A DNA stretch of 64,000 nt from Cranoglanis bouderius (GCA_023630585.1 CM042543.1:19711760-19775759), one strand, 5' to 3'. Numbered from the stretch's first letter, positions 12,801 to 24,928 are shown. Numbers and translations: made by a program. Notes: generated by a model not told the origin, from the sequence alone.

Positions 12801-13961
12801 TATATACATACATGTTAAATAATGAAATGGGCTTTTCCAGTTTAGTGCTAAAGTTAATGCTACCCTGAACATATTGAGGCCATTTTGGAGAGATGATATG
12901 TGGTGAAATGAGAAAGCTTTAAAGAGCAAAGCCTCAGAAATACTGATGAGTCTATACACTGTACCTTAACCCAGATAGGTGTATGAGTGCAAAAATAGCC
13001 TTGTCAATCAACTTGCATTTTAGAGAGTCCTCTCTGCATGAGAACTAAAGGAGAAGTCCTACTTTATCCTTTGGGATTCATCATGGTACTCATAATGTCA
13101 AGAGTAATTATATACGCAATACACATAACAAGAAATGCCCACACTGGGTAGACACAGCTTTACACACATTGCTAATACAGGGGAAAAATAAAAGTTACAC
13201 TACTACAACATAACTACTTCAACCTAACACATGGTCTAACTAGACACCTTTGAGCTGGGCAAATTCTTCCCTTAAGCAGAGCGCAGAGGGAGATGCTGAT
13301 CGTATACCGAGGCTGAAATGTGCTCTGCGATGACAAACGTGCTGCACATGTTGCAGTTGGATTAGCAGATCACCTCAGACCATATATTGTGGCTGTGTCC
13401 AGGGAAAAGCTCACATTTAGCTCTTAGGCGGCTCCTGCAATCAATATAAATTTAGCATAGTAATGATCATGCACTCTGGGTATAACTCTGGAGACCAGCT
13501 GAGCAAAGCTTTGGCACTGACTTTCTCAGCCACTGAGGAGGAATTACTTCTCTGTCTCTGACTCTTTCTCATATTATTTCTTCTCTCTGTGACTGTCTGT
13601 CTCTTGTGAGATTTGTATCGTGAAAACAAATTCCCTTCACCTAAAACCTTGATCTTTTGTGAGGCAGTGAAATCAGTGTTACAAGTGCACGAAGTCAGTT
13701 TTCTGCAGTACAATGATGTACAATCAAACAGAGGAGAATTTATGTGCTTGTGAGAAAGTAGGTGTGTTATTGTCATTCTGAAGAATTGTAAGAAAAAAAC
13801 ACTGGTTTTGAGCAGGTTGCAGGGCCTCTAAACGTGTAGTTCTAAAACATCTACCATCTGTAGGCCATTGCCCACAAATGCCCACATTTATAAAATATTC
13901 TTTACATTATTTCTTTAAATGAGTACATAATATTTCTTGCAGATGTACTGTATATGTAATT
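9855..13961. other. Mostly unique noncoding DNA
   Basis: No host exon was identified. 10140-10290 is TATA-rich simple sequence followed by text resembling a LINE 3' tail (about 10290-10440), at low confidence. Around 11966-12080 the string AGGGGTGGGCAATATAAC resembles an end of fish hAT elements. An AAAT run lies at 12247-12271. Remaining ORFs (for example 13441-13776 minus) show no protein family features. Confidence 0.45.
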
Positions 13962-14208
13962 AATTCAATTCAATTCAATGCAGTATTATTTGTATAGCAC
14001 TTTTAACAATGGACATTGTCTCAAAGCAGCTTTAAAGATATATATAAATTCAGGATATAGATTTTAAATGTATGAATTTGTCCCCAATGAGCAAACCAGA
14101 GGTGATGGTGGCAAGGAAAAACTCCCTGAGACGATATGGGGAAGAAACCTTGAGAGGAACCAGACTCAAAAGGGAACCCATCCTCATCTGGGTGACAATG
14201 GATAGTGC
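13962..14208. repeat. Dispersed fish repeat (CAATTCAATT head)
   Basis: It starts with TTCAATTCAATTCAATGCAG and TATTTGTATAGCACTTTTAA, and ends with GGGTGACAATGGATAG after GAGAGGAACCAGACTCAAAA. This is a widespread short interspersed repeat of teleost genomes, recognised from memory. It has no coding content. Confidence 0.75.
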
Positions 14209-14554
14209 AATGGTTAATAAATAATCCCTTCTATAAATGAGCTAATACTACATGGTCAAATACTGCAGTTGTGTAATCAGGAAAATTCATTACAGTTTTT
14301 ACATGAAGACTGTTTTGTTGAACTTCTTCACTGTTCAATGATGGAGACTTGAGTGCAACTGTTTGTGGCAATTGTAGTCCTAGCCATCATAGCATAACTG
14401 TTCATATGAATTGAAGTTCAAAGCCATCTTTATGGTTTATAAGTGGTACCATCCTCAGTAATCTCAATGATCTTTAGGCTGCACTGAGTGGGGCCATCCT
14501 CAGCAGCAGCATGTGACTTCCAATTGATGAGAAGTAGGGCATCAGGATGGGAAT
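14209..14554. other. Unique noncoding DNA
   Basis: Short stretch between a dispersed repeat and a Tc1 element. Nothing recognisable. Confidence 0.6.
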
Positions 14555-14556
14555 TA

Positions 14557-16064
14557 CAATCCCAATTCTGAAAAAGTTGGGATAGTATGGAAAATGCAAA
14601 AAAACAAACAAACAAAAAGTCATTTGAAAATTCAATTCACCCTGCACTATATTGAAAACACGTTATTAACACATTATTTGATGTTTTACTTTGTGAATTT
14701 AATTTATTTTTTGAAAATATACACTCATTCAAATATGATAACTGCAGTACAAGTTTGGACAGTCCACAGTTTACCACTGTGTAACATCACCTTTTCTTTT
14801 AATAACACTTATTAAGCGTTTGGGCACTGAAGACACCAGTTGGTTAAGTTTAACAAGTGGAATTTTCCCCCATTCATCTATTATGCATCTCTTCAGCTGT
14901 GCGATTCTACGAGGCCTTTGTTGCCTTATTTTGCGCTTCATAATGCACCACACATTCTCAATCGGAGGCAGGTCAGGACTGCAGGCAGGCCATGCTAGCT
15001 CCCGCACTCTCTGATTACAAAGTCATTCGGGCAGAATGTGGTTTGGCGTTGTCCTGCTCTGGATGGCAGCATATGTTGCTCCAAAATGTGTACATATCTT
15101 TCTGCATTAATGGTGCCCTCACATATGTGCAAGTTACCCATGGCATGGGCACTGACACACCCCATACAATGACAGACACTGGCTTTTGGATCTGATGTTG
15201 ATAACAGCTTGGATGGTCCTTTTGCTCTTTGGCCCGGAGAACACGATGGCTGTTTTGTCCAAAAACTATTTGAAATGTTGACTTGTCGGACCACAAAACA
15301 CGATTCCACTGTGCTACTGTCCATCTCAGATGAGACCGAGCCCAGAGAAGTTGGCGGTACTTCTGGACAGTGTTGATGTATGGCTTCTGCTTTGCATAGT
15401 AAAGCCTTAACTTGCATCTGTGGATGCAGCGGCGAATGGTGTTGACTGACAAAGGTTTACCTAAGTATTCCCGAGCCCATGTCAGGATATCCATTACAGA
15501 CTCATGACGGTTTTTAAGACAGTGGCATCTGAGGGATTGGAGATCAAGCACATTCAGAAGTGGTTTTGCCCTTTACGTACCACGATTTGACCAGATTCCT
15601 TGAATCTTTTAATTATATTGTGCACTGTAGAAGGTGAAATGTCCAAAATCCTACTGATTTGTCTTTGGGGAATGCTGTTCTCAAAGTGTTGGATTATTCT
15701 ATTGGCAGATCGGCAAGCCTCGACCCATCTTTGCTCTTGAAGGACTAGGCCTTTTTTGGAGGCTCCTTATATACTATAATTAGACGATTGCCTCACCTGT
15801 TTCACACCATCTTCTAATTTCAACTTCACATCACAATTAGTCCTAAATTGCCCCTGTCCCATCTTTTTTGGAACGCATTGCATGCATCAATTTCAAAATA
15901 AATGTTTATCTTCAAAAAACTATGCAATTGATTAGGTAAAACATCAAATACCTTGTCTTTATATGTTTTTGTTTAAATACAAGTCAAAGTACATTTACAA
16001 ATCACTCCTCTTTGTTTTTATTAGCATTTTCCATACTGTCCAACTTTTTTCGGAATTGGTGTTG
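14557..16064 (-). mobile_element. Full-length but decayed Tc1-like transposon
   Basis: The terminal inverted repeats are about 41 bp. The left begins CAATCCCAATTCTGAAAAAG and the right ends CGGAATTGGTGTTG, both flanked by TA (14555-14556 and 16065-16066). The length of 1508 bp is normal for the superfamily. The transposase lies on the minus strand and is frameshifted. Confidence 0.92.
14771..15760 (-). pseudogene. Tc1-family transposase pseudogene
   Basis: On the minus strand, a degraded N-terminal DNA-binding region (about 15760-15555) is followed by an open stretch, 15551-15015. This stretch holds a helix-turn-helix-like part, then WTVAQWNRVLWSDKSTF with the first catalytic Asp, then VSVIVWG and DNAKPHSA with the second Asp. 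A frame change near 15010 leads into 15007-14771, which contains LPPIENVWCIMKRKI with the catalytic Glu. All three DD34E residues are still visible, but frameshifts and stops separate the domains. The WSDK in place of the usual WSDE is a further oddity. Confidence 0.88.
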
Positions 16065-16188
16065 TACTTGATATATAGTATAATTACTTGCAGTGAAGAC
16101 TGGCCACTATTGTAAAACCATGGTTTGGTTGAATCTTATAGCATTGAGGCATAAAATGATATGTATATAGTGAAAGTGAAAGTGACAT

Positions 16189-16488
16189 GTGAAGGCCTGG
16201 GCTCTCTGGGCTCTCTGGGCTCGGTCTCATCTGAGATGGACAGTAGCACAGTGGAATCGTGTTTTGTGGTCTGATGAGTCAACATTTCAAATAATTTTTG
16301 GACAAAACAGCCGTTGTGTTCTCTGGGCCAAAGAGCAAAAGGACCATCCAAGCTGTTATCAGCGTCAGGTCCAAAAGCCAGCATCTGTCATTGTATGGGG
16401 TGTGTCAGTGCCTATGGCATGGGTAACTTGCACATCTGTGAGGACACCATTAATGCAGAAAGATATGTACACATTTTGGAGCATATGA
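16189..16488 (+). pseudogene. Fragment of the same Tc1 transposase family
   Basis: About 99 codons read ARSHLRWTVAQWNRVLWSDE, then HPSCYQRQVQKPASVIVWGV, matching the central part of the transposase at 15380-15060 but on the opposite strand. No inverted repeats are left. It is a relic of a second copy, truncated on both sides. Confidence 0.85.
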
Positions 16489-16499
16489 AGGAAAGATAA

Positions 16500-17135
16500 T
16501 GAACAGCATTCATGTTTCTTGTTTTTAAGTCCATAATCATGCCATGCCACTTCCAAATAGAAAATAAACTGAAAAGCTGCGTTGCCATCATTTGTTCAGC
16601 CCACACAAAACATATGATTCTGACATTTGGCCCTTCTTGTAATTTGATCTTTGATTTTTATGCTCAGTCAATTTACTTCTAGATTTTCCATGTGCATTTT
16701 GAAAAATGAGTGATCAAGAAAGTACATTATTTATTATTATTACACCCATTATTGTTTTTCTCAAACACTGCTAATGATGTTTTATAGATGTGGATGTAGC
16801 TTAAATAAATTCACACAAAATCTAGAATGCATGTCACTAAATGCAATCACTTGACAGTCTGGGCTAGAAAGAAAATAGCCCCTGCCTCTACTTCATACCA
16901 TTCTCTGTATTTTTATTTTTATTTTTTTTAACACATGACCATTAGTGGTGCTATTGTTCCTGGTCCAACAAAAGTAAAAAAAATAAAATAAATAATCTAA
17001 TAATTTAAGGTATTTGTTAACAGCAAATACATTTATTTGGATTTTTGTGTATTTTTTTCCATGAAGGAGAGGGAGGGCTAGCCCATTTTTAACCAGCTGG
17101 CTCTGCTTACTTGCTGTCTTTTTTCTTCTACAGGT
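16500..17135. other. Unique noncoding DNA
   Basis: AT-rich, no recognisable content. A polypyrimidine tract followed by CAG at 17118-17133 looks like a splice acceptor, but no open exon follows it. Confidence 0.55.
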
Positions 17136-17140
17136 GCACC

Positions 17141-17927
17141 TGTTATGTAAACTTACGGAAGGAGTCAGGATGCATGCACAGGGGAAGCGTCAGTTTATTA
17201 GGAACACTCACTTTCAAAAGTAAAGGAACTGAAAACAAACCATAATCCATCAAACGAAAAGCAGTAATCCAAAATGAGATAATCCATTACAAATGAGGCA
17301 GTAATCCACAAAGAAGTAATCCATATGTTGGAAACGCAAAAAAAAAGAGAAAAACACGAATGAAGAAAAAACAAAAAGGAACAAATGCATGTCGCGAGGC
17401 TGTGGCATGGGAAGCACGAACAATGAACTAAGGACTGGGAACTAGGAAAATAGAACTAGGAAACTATGGTCTGGGAACCATGAACTAGGGGCGAGAGAAA
17501 ACGAGAAAGAAGCCGGTTTACAGCACATGCTGAGTCAAACTCAATCTAATACTCCGCAAGGAAGCGGAAATGGAAGGGGGTTTAAATACACAGAAACATT
17601 AGAAGAAAACGAAGTGAAACATAGAACACCTGAGACTAATAATCAAACAATAAACAGAAAACCAATGAGAGAACGGGGGCAGAGACATGACATAACCCTG
17701 GGAACCAATAAACATAAAGGAGGCGGAGACAAGACGAAAATCAAAACACAAGCACATGGTGATATACAGGAGGCGGAGACATGACGTAAACCAAAACACA
17801 AGCACATGGTAATACAAACAAAGCGAGAATCTATGAATGAAAAGTCCAGTGGGTTTTTGATAATAAAGCTTGCGCTACTCTCCTTGCTAGCCTCTGCTAG
17901 CAGCATAGCGAGAGAGAGACTCTAACA
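17141..17927 (-). mobile_element. Solo LTR (787 bp) with 5-bp target duplication
   Basis: It begins TGTTA and ends TAACA, flanked on both sides by GCACC (17136-17140 and 17928-17932). Read on the minus strand it has a TATA-like TATTTAAA (about 17580-17588), a GCGGAGTATTAG block just downstream, and AATAAA near the 3' end (17194-17199). No internal region is present, so it is a solo LTR left by recombination. It is related to the LTRs at 29.2 and 40-44 kb. Confidence 0.9.
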
Positions 17928-18020
17928 GCACCTTGGCATTAAAGTGCAAACACAAGCCCTGCTAAATTGTTTCATTTGATAGGCAGGTGTGGTCTCAAGG
18001 CAGAATTAAATTTAGTTTAC

Positions 18021-19116
18021 TCTTCCTGGTAGCGCGAAGCGTGGAATGCGGAAATGCGCTACTCGCTAGCCTCTGCTAGCAGCGTAGCTAGAGAGAGACC
18101 CTAACAGAGCCCCCCCCAAGGCACGGCTCTCAAAGAGCCGAAAGTTCTAGCCGCTTTGGTGGACCTGGGCCCCTGGGCAGGATCCTAACATCTGCCCCCC
18201 AGGACCCGAGGCTGACGATGTCCAGTGTCCCGAGACCAGAGCAGAGCGTGTCGGGTTGTCCCTTCAGCCCTGGTCGAGAACTTGGTCGAGAACTTGGTGT
18301 GGTGCTTGACTTGGAGCTTGGAGTGATGCTTGACCTGGTGCTTGACTTGGAACTTGGAGCTGTGCTTGACCTAGTGCGTGACTTGGAACTTGGAGCTGTG
18401 CTTGACCTGGTGCGTGACTTGGAGCTTGACTTGGTGCTAGGCTTGGAGCTTGCTTTGAAGCTTGACTTGGTGCCTAGCTTGAAGCTTGGCCTGGAACCAG
18501 GACTGGAGTCAGATTTGGCACCTGGATTGGAGACAGATTGGGAGACAGATTGGGAGACTGGACAGAGAACTGGACAGAGAACTGGACTGGAAACTAGGCT
18601 AGACACAGAATCATAAAAAAAATCAAAAACCTGACTGGAAACAGAGCTGGAAACAGAGCTGGAAATTAAATTGGAGACAGGGTTGGAGACAGGTCTGGAG
18701 ACAGGGCTGGAGACAGGGGCGAAAATTGGACTGGAAACTGAGCTAGAAATGGAACTAGAAACCAGACAGGAGACAGAGGTGGAGGGAACAGGACAGGGAA
18801 CAGGACAGGGAACAGGACAGGGAACAGGATCATGTACAGGACTGGAAACCTGGCTAGAAACAAAACCATCAACAACATCTAAAACCTGACTGGAAACGGA
18901 GCTGGAAACAGAGTTGGGAACAGAGTTGGGAACAGGACTGGAAACTTGACTCAAAGCTAATTTAGAGATAGAGCTGGAAAGTAAATCGGAAACTGAGCTG
19001 AGAATTAAATCAAAAGCAGAACTGGAAATTAAATCAAAAACAGTGTTGGAAACTAAATCAAGGACAGAAAACAGGCTGGAAACAGGACTGGGGACAGGAC
19101 TGGGGACAAACTTAGA
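18021..19116 (-). mobile_element. Truncated LTR-retrotransposon fragment with 17-bp flanking repeat
   Basis: On the minus strand this contains the 3' part of a repeat-rich ORF, a G-rich polypurine tract (about 18107-18117) and only the first 86 bp or so of a 3' LTR (TGTTAGGGTCTC at 18106). Both edges are cut. The flanks at 18004-18020 and 19117-19133 are the same 17 bases with one mismatch (ending AATTTAGTTTAC). That is much longer than the 5-bp duplication made by LTR-element integrase. Confidence 0.82.
18130..18954 (-). pseudogene. Partial repeat-rich ORF of a pol-less LTR element
   Basis: A 274-codon ORF built of short Ser/Pro/Val repeats (VSSPVSSPVS type), then a Ser/Thr/Lys tract (TRSSTAPSSK type), and a non-repetitive tail containing GQPDTLCSGLGTLDIVSLGS. 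The tail and the repeat classes match the C-terminal half of the 727-codon ORF at 40567-42750, so this is its homologue with the N-terminal part and gag missing. No enzymatic motif is visible and the function is unknown. Low-complexity composition makes its many overlapping ORFs on the other strand artefacts. Confidence 0.75.
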
Positions 19117-19133
19117 AATTTAATTTAGTTTAC

Positions 19134-19689
19134 ATTGCTGCTGCTGCTGCTACTAAGATTTTTATTGTGTGATGCATGCTATGAGCAGTACTCAGTGCGC
19201 TCTACAATAGAGTTGTGCACACAACTGTTTTTTTAATCCCACTTGCCCACTCCTGAAGGAACTCTGACCCCAGAAACTCTTGACCAGTCATGCAGAAAGT
19301 CTGACCAATCCACAGTTATTTTTTTTGTTTGTACCTGCTTACAAAATCTTCTAATGAACTTGGATACTTTTATTTCCAAAAGTATAAACAAATTAATAAT
19401 TTAAAGCACGGTGATGCTAAACAGGATAAGGAGTACTAATGAATGCTGTAAATGCATGAATGAATTAATGAACGTGGCCTTTTATTTTATCTGACCACTT
19501 GTTCCTGTCTGCATGAAAGTAAAACCAAACAGGATCCTAGTCCCAATGCACACCTCTACCCTGCACTGACATTCCTGAATCAAAGAAGCCTACAGAATAT
19601 ACTAAAAAGAGACTGAAGGAGCCTATTTGTAAGAAACTACCTTGGTTACTTATGTGCACCTCTTCCTTTTCTTTGTGTGTGTAATTAAA
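19134..19689. other. Unique noncoding DNA
   Basis: A short GCT-repeat (TGCTGCTGCTGC) lies at 19136-19150. Otherwise nothing recognisable. Confidence 0.55.
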
Positions 19690-20179
19690 TGCTGATTTGA
19701 GAGAACTGTTGTCACAAAGTTTTAGCACACAATTGTCTAGAATGTCTTTGCATGCTGTAGCATTAAGATTTTCATTCACTGGAAATGAAGGGCCCAAACC
19801 TGTTTCATCATGTTGATGCCCCTTTGCACAAAGTGTAGTCTAAAAAGAAAAGGTTTGCCAAGGCTGATGTGGAAGAATTTTAGTGGCCTGAACCCTGATC
19901 TCAACCCCACCAAACACCTTTGGGATGAATTGGAACGCTGTTTATATGCCAGGCCTCCTCACTTGGCATCAGTGCCTGACCCCACTAATGCTCTTGTAGC
20001 TGAATGAGCACAAATCCCCATAGCTGCATTCCAAAATCTAGTGGAAAGCCTTGCCAGAAGAGTGGAGGCTGTTATAAAAGCAAAGAGGGGATCAACTCTG
20101 TTTCAATGCCCATAGTTTTGGAATGGGCAAATATGGGTGTGATGGTCAGGTGTCCACATACTTTTGGCCATATAATGTA
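19690..20179 (+). mobile_element. Rearranged Tc1-like element, right end intact
   Basis: The right end reads AGGTGTCCACATACTTTTGG, the hallmark terminal text of a very common fish Tc1 family. Upstream, about 19690-19797 carries transposase text of the same family but inverted (minus-strand reading LNATACKDILDNCV). From about 19798 the text runs in plus orientation. The 5' part is missing. Confidence 0.75.
19810..20116 (+). pseudogene. C-terminal fragment of Tc1 transposase
   Basis: The reading frame contains SGLNPDLNPTKHLWDELERC followed by the family's C-terminal helix text, NLVESLARRVEAVIKAKRGS, across an in-frame TGA at 20005-20007. The position that normally holds the catalytic Glu (NPIE) is a Lys (NPTK) here. 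It is a dead, 5'-truncated fragment. Confidence 0.82.
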
Positions 20180-22432
20180 CAGTAGTTCTTATCAGAAGTA
20201 ACCAGTATTTATTTTTCTAGATGCAGATTTAGGTTGTGCTTGGATTACACTGCCAATATCTGTATATTAGCTCCTTTAATCATTCATAACACCCATATTT
20301 TTCTTGGAGTTTAAAGAAAATTGGTCTATTTGTAGTATGTATCCTCAGTGGTTCTTAAACTTTTTTAGTCCCCTTTGAGGATGGTATCACTGCAATCCAG
20401 TCCTAAATAAGCAGTTTCTGTATATATATAGACAAAGATGATGTCCTCCTCAATATTTCAATTAAAATGTCTTTTGCTAGGTTCCATGTGTCCAGGAAAC
20501 CTAGGGGTCTAAATCTTTGCTTTAACATAATCTTTTACCTATTAGTCTTGGCAGCGGGAACAATGGTAATGCATGGTGTTCTGGTAGAGAGAAAGAGAGC
20601 GACAGCTGCTGCATTGCTGTTTAAGTTGTCTAACCTCCGTGAGAAGACCTTGTTTGTGTCATGCAGGACCCCTAGCAAGTGAGCTGAGCTGTAATGCAAT
20701 TGACAACCCGCTGTTCCTGACATTAATAAAGACTGAACACATACAGGAAATTAAACTCTCACTTTCCCATTGTAATGAGATGGTATCCATCACCCGACTG
20801 TTTACTCCGCAATCGGATCAAATGATCAAATTAGGGCACACTCGGCCCACACGCCACACCGCCTTTATTGCCTGGCAGCATTGCTCTTTAAAATGGATGG
20901 CAGAGTGAATGGGATTTAAATAAAGACTCTATATGATAATGATGGACGGTGACCCCCTGGTGTTCAGCGAGTGGAAGGGGGAGGGTCTGAGAATGAATGA
21001 GTGACCGCTGCCAAAGTTTGGAAATGAATTATATTATGAGTCGCCACAAGAGGGGGTTGGATGCTCATTCAGCCTCTATGCCACAGTAATGGCAAACCAG
21101 GAAACAAGTGAAATCAAGGCAAAACACAATCCAACTCATATTCTATTTTCATGATCATTCGGCTGCTCTCTAAGAGACTGTGCATCTCTGGATTAGGACA
21201 GGACCAAGAAATAGCACAAAAGCTCATGAGGCATGTGATGGGTTCAGCCTTTATGGCTATTAATGTTCCTGATCAAAGCTGCATGTTAGGCAGGGATGAC
21301 TGTACTGGTGTAAGGAATAATAGCTCTGCAGCCAGGCTCTGTAAATGGCTTGGAGAATAGGGCAGGATAATTGAAGATGGACTGAAATGTATCCATTGAG
21401 CTCGCTTCATTCTTCAGAAGGATCACCAAGTATAATCATGTTTTGTCTGTCCCAAAACAGGGCTAAGACCTAGATCTCCTTTCTCCGTTCCGTAACTGAG
21501 ACAACATTGATAAGGATGATGATTATTGGCCTCTGAAGCCTGAAAGGTATAATATAAGGCCCCCATTTATGTCTCCATACCATGTGTTTTGGGTACTTGT
21601 CTACACTTCTCATATGCTTAGCTGTTAGAAGAGCACAGCATAGTTTTAAAAAGCATACACACACTGTAGAGACAGGTGCCTAGTTTCTATTCCTAAAGCA
21701 CACATGCCCAGCAAGATGCAGATTGCCTGTGGATATCAAAGTCTGTGTGAGATGATAGTGGTTTTGGAAATTTCCAGCCGAGCTTTAGTGATATGTTTAA
21801 AGCAATAAGTATAGCAAAGAGGAATGATTGCCATAATGATAGTGCCCTACCCAGACATTTTTATTTTTCCCCAAACCTGAAATTTGGAAATGGGTCTGAT
21901 TTTGAAAGAGGTGGAGGCCTGGACAATTTCTGAAAATGTTTTTTGCCTTTCATGTTTTTCTCAGTCTTAGCTGAAGGAGTAGGGCTAAGACCTCCACACA
22001 GAGACCAACCTGAGTTCAGGACCAAACCAGGGATCCTGGACCACTGTGCTGCCCTTTCATCATTTTATGGGAAGGTAATGAACTTACTTCTAAATCTAGG
22101 CTCAGTTTTATAGAAAAAATGATCAACATCCAGTAATAAACAACAAAACAAATCTACCCTTTTAAACTGAGGTTTCTTTTTTTAATACATCATATAACAC
22201 AATAAACTGACCCGTAGTTCTTAGTGACTGAAATGTCTGTTATCTCAAACCTTAATATGAGGTTTTGTTTATCCATGATAATGAATGCATACAAATGTGT
22301 AGAACTAAAATTTAAATAAATATGTAAAAGAAAAAAATTAAAAATGGTATTAGTGGTACCTCCATATGATCAATCTGATAATAATGAACAAAATAGCTCC
22401 TTCATGTAGTTTTCAATGTGATTAAAAATGAC

Positions 22433-22435
<3 letters not shown>
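20180..22435. other. Mostly unique noncoding DNA
   Basis: No exon was recognised. Around 21985-22055 the text (CTCCACACAGAGACCAACCT then CCACTGTGCTGCCC) looks like a degraded tail of a common fish interspersed repeat. 20690-20960 is a non-repetitive stretch of more balanced base composition. Confidence 0.45.

Positions 22436-22494
<59 letters not shown>
22436..22494. repeat. (AC)n microsatellite
   Basis: A perfect AC dinucleotide run of about 29 units. Confidence 0.98.
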
Positions 22495-22495
<1 letters not shown>

Positions 22496-23794
22496 GTTAA
22501 TTTATTAATTCATTATCCAGACTAATTAAATAAAAATTGAGAAAGTCACTATTAGACTGCTGTAATGCACCATAAACACTGTTTGAAGGAGATTCAGATC
22601 CTTGCTGAGCCCATTACATCTGTTTCATTTCCCAGCACTAACTTTGATTCTGTGGGTGAGCTGTAATTGGCTCCTTAAAACATTCACAGGGGTGTTGGAT
22701 AGATAAATTCTAGTGTAAAACTAAGCACAAGTCAGGTGTCATCTAAAGGGCTGTGAAATGTTAATGCTAGTATGTTGAGGATGTGAAAGTGCCAACTATG
22801 TGTTGGAAAATTATTTGTAAAGGGAATGATAAGGTCATGAGTATCGAAGAAAAATAAATGTAAAATACTATAAGTAATGCTTTTATATAAGATACTATTA
22901 TAGTAAATGTTATTATTAAATGTTACTTATTTTGCTTTTAACATGCTTTTGGTCCAATTGAGGTTGAGCTACTGTATATTTAACCCAGTTAATGTGACAG
23001 TCTAAGTAAAGCCTGCCTAGCCTTATCAGTGCTCCAGTGTTCACTATCCTTCCCTTTTCCTTTTCCATCACTCTTTCTAATGGATTATTTAATGATAATT
23101 AACCCTGAATCCTAGAGAGACAGCTGTGGGCAGATTAATGGCCTAGTTTAGGTGGAACACCTGTTCGGCCAGGTGGAATTTGTCCAGATCAAGCTGAAGG
23201 CACCAATGTCAAAGACAAGTGCACATGCTCCCTTTAGCTGTGTCGCAGACCTTGAGCCCTACAGATCTTGACCTCTGTCGGATGTAAATTTAAGTTGCCT
23301 CAATTCTGGAGAGTGCTATGTTTTATTATTATTTTTTTTATTTTGCAACCTTAAATATATGTGTTAGCTCTTGAAGGCATTAAAGTGTTGTTTCCTGGCC
23401 CAACTGAGTAAATGTAAATGAGGAGCTGTGATTATAAGCTAGCCAATGAATAAACAATTTGAGATAATTAAATAGTAATTAAAGGAAAGTATATGTGGTC
23501 CATAACTCACAGATGCTCAGCCTCTTTTGGCTGAACTATAAGGGAACCAAATAATGATTTTTTTTTTCTGGATAAAAGAAAACCATTTTATATGTTATTG
23601 ACAATCATTATACAGGTGCATATATATACATACATTTTAAAAACACTAACACTTAAAATTTCTAACCAGTAATTTCTGTAGCAAAGCTATTTTAGTGGAG
23701 TGTGGTAACAATGTTTATTTTTTGGTTATGTCGTAATCATGTTGTAGACTGATGGCCTATGAGCTGCCGCTATTGGGGTATTTAAGCCCTTGTT
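22495..23794. other. Unique noncoding DNA
   Basis: No ORF or repeat boundary is recognisable. 23090-23290 is less AT-rich and non-repetitive, a weak candidate for a conserved noncoding element. Confidence 0.45.
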
Positions 23795-23950
23795 TATGCC
23801 ACTTCCATTCACACACTACGGACAATTTAGAGATACCAATCAGCCTATAACACGTCTTTGGACTGGGGGAGGGAAACCAGAGTACCCAGAGGAAACCCCC
23901 AAGAGAACCCCGGGAGAACATGCAAAGTCACATGCAAAGTCACATGCATG
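23795..23950. repeat. Dispersed fish repeat fragment
   Basis: The string CACACACTACGGACAATTTA, then TTTGGACTGGGGGAGGGAAA, then GGGAGAACATGCAAAGTCAC is a recurrent teleost interspersed sequence. It is followed by a small duplication (CATGCAAAGTCA twice). It is noncoding. Confidence 0.7.
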
Positions 23951-23959
23951 TTCGGCTGT

Positions 23960-24928
23960 GCTCATCGTCGGGGTGATGAAGATTACCGTCAGCACTCCCC
24001 CACCCTTCGGGCAGTGCTGCTGTTTTGTCCCCATTTTGTTTTGCTTTTAAATTTTTTTTTTACTATTATCATTATTGATGTTTTTTTTCATTTTTGTATT
24101 TTTTTGGGTTTGTTCTTAATCTTTTTGTCGGTTTGAGACAGCCGTGTGAGCCCACTGTGATTTTGGGTTGTTTTCTGTCTTTGTTTAAGGCTGTGTGAGC
24201 TCCTTGGTTCTAGAATTTTTCATTTCATTCAACGGGGTTGAGTTGTTTTGAAATAAATATTGTATTACCGCCTATTTGGCTCGTTCGGTCTTTCTGGGCC
24301 CAAGCTGTCATTCACCTGGCTGTGGGAAATTTTAAGGTTTGGGAATTATGTTTATAATATTGTAAAAAAAAATTCTTTTTTTGTTAGTTTCATTGAAATA
24401 AGGTTAGTCTCTTTGAGTTTATGGAAATTGTGGTTAATTGTTTTGTTTGGTTGTTGTTTTGTTATCTGCAAGTGCAGAGTGTTAAGAGAAGGCAGGCTAG
24501 CTTCCTAGTACAATACCTACATTCAACTTTAGGGTGTGTAGAGTGCATGTATGCTGGAGTGATGTTTTTTTTTTTTCTCTGGGCCCATTGCTGTTATAAC
24601 TAGCCTGCTCTTTCCTAATTGGGAAACGTCCACCCTGTAGTATTTGTTTATTTAATTTCTTTTTTTTTGTGTTTGTGTGTGTGCTTAATTTGTTTCCTCA
24701 GACCATGGATTGTTTGAGGTTGTTGCCTGTGGAATGTGTTTCAGATTCTGTCTGACCTGGCCAAATTCAGATTATAAAATTATATTTATGTGTCAATAAA
24801 GATTTCTATTTTTTTTGTATTGGAACCGACATCTTTAGCCTTTATTTCAGTGTATAACAAGCTTGTGACCTTTTGGGATAATATCTGTGTGGTCAGTAAT
24901 ATGTCCCTGGGTGTAATTCCCAGGGTAG
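23960..24928. other. T-rich sequence, possible retroelement UTR/LTR remnant
   Basis: A strongly T/G-biased plus strand with two polyadenylation-type signals (AATAAA at about 24250 and 24795) and no ORF of note. The bias and signals resemble the untranslated end of a retroelement, but I could not identify ends, target duplications or a family. Confidence 0.3.

Noticed and set aside
17118..17140. Strong splice-acceptor-like tract followed by CAG, directly before a solo LTR
   Set aside because: Joining the sequence across the LTR gives no open frame of exon length with a good donor, and no protein similarity is recognised.
20467..20682. 71-codon ORF with a hydrophobic centre
   Set aside because: No start context, exon boundaries or homology were recognised. 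The length is within chance for this size of window.
22436..22494. AC run as a possible Z-DNA regulatory element
   Set aside because: It is an ordinary microsatellite, with nothing around it to suggest a promoter.
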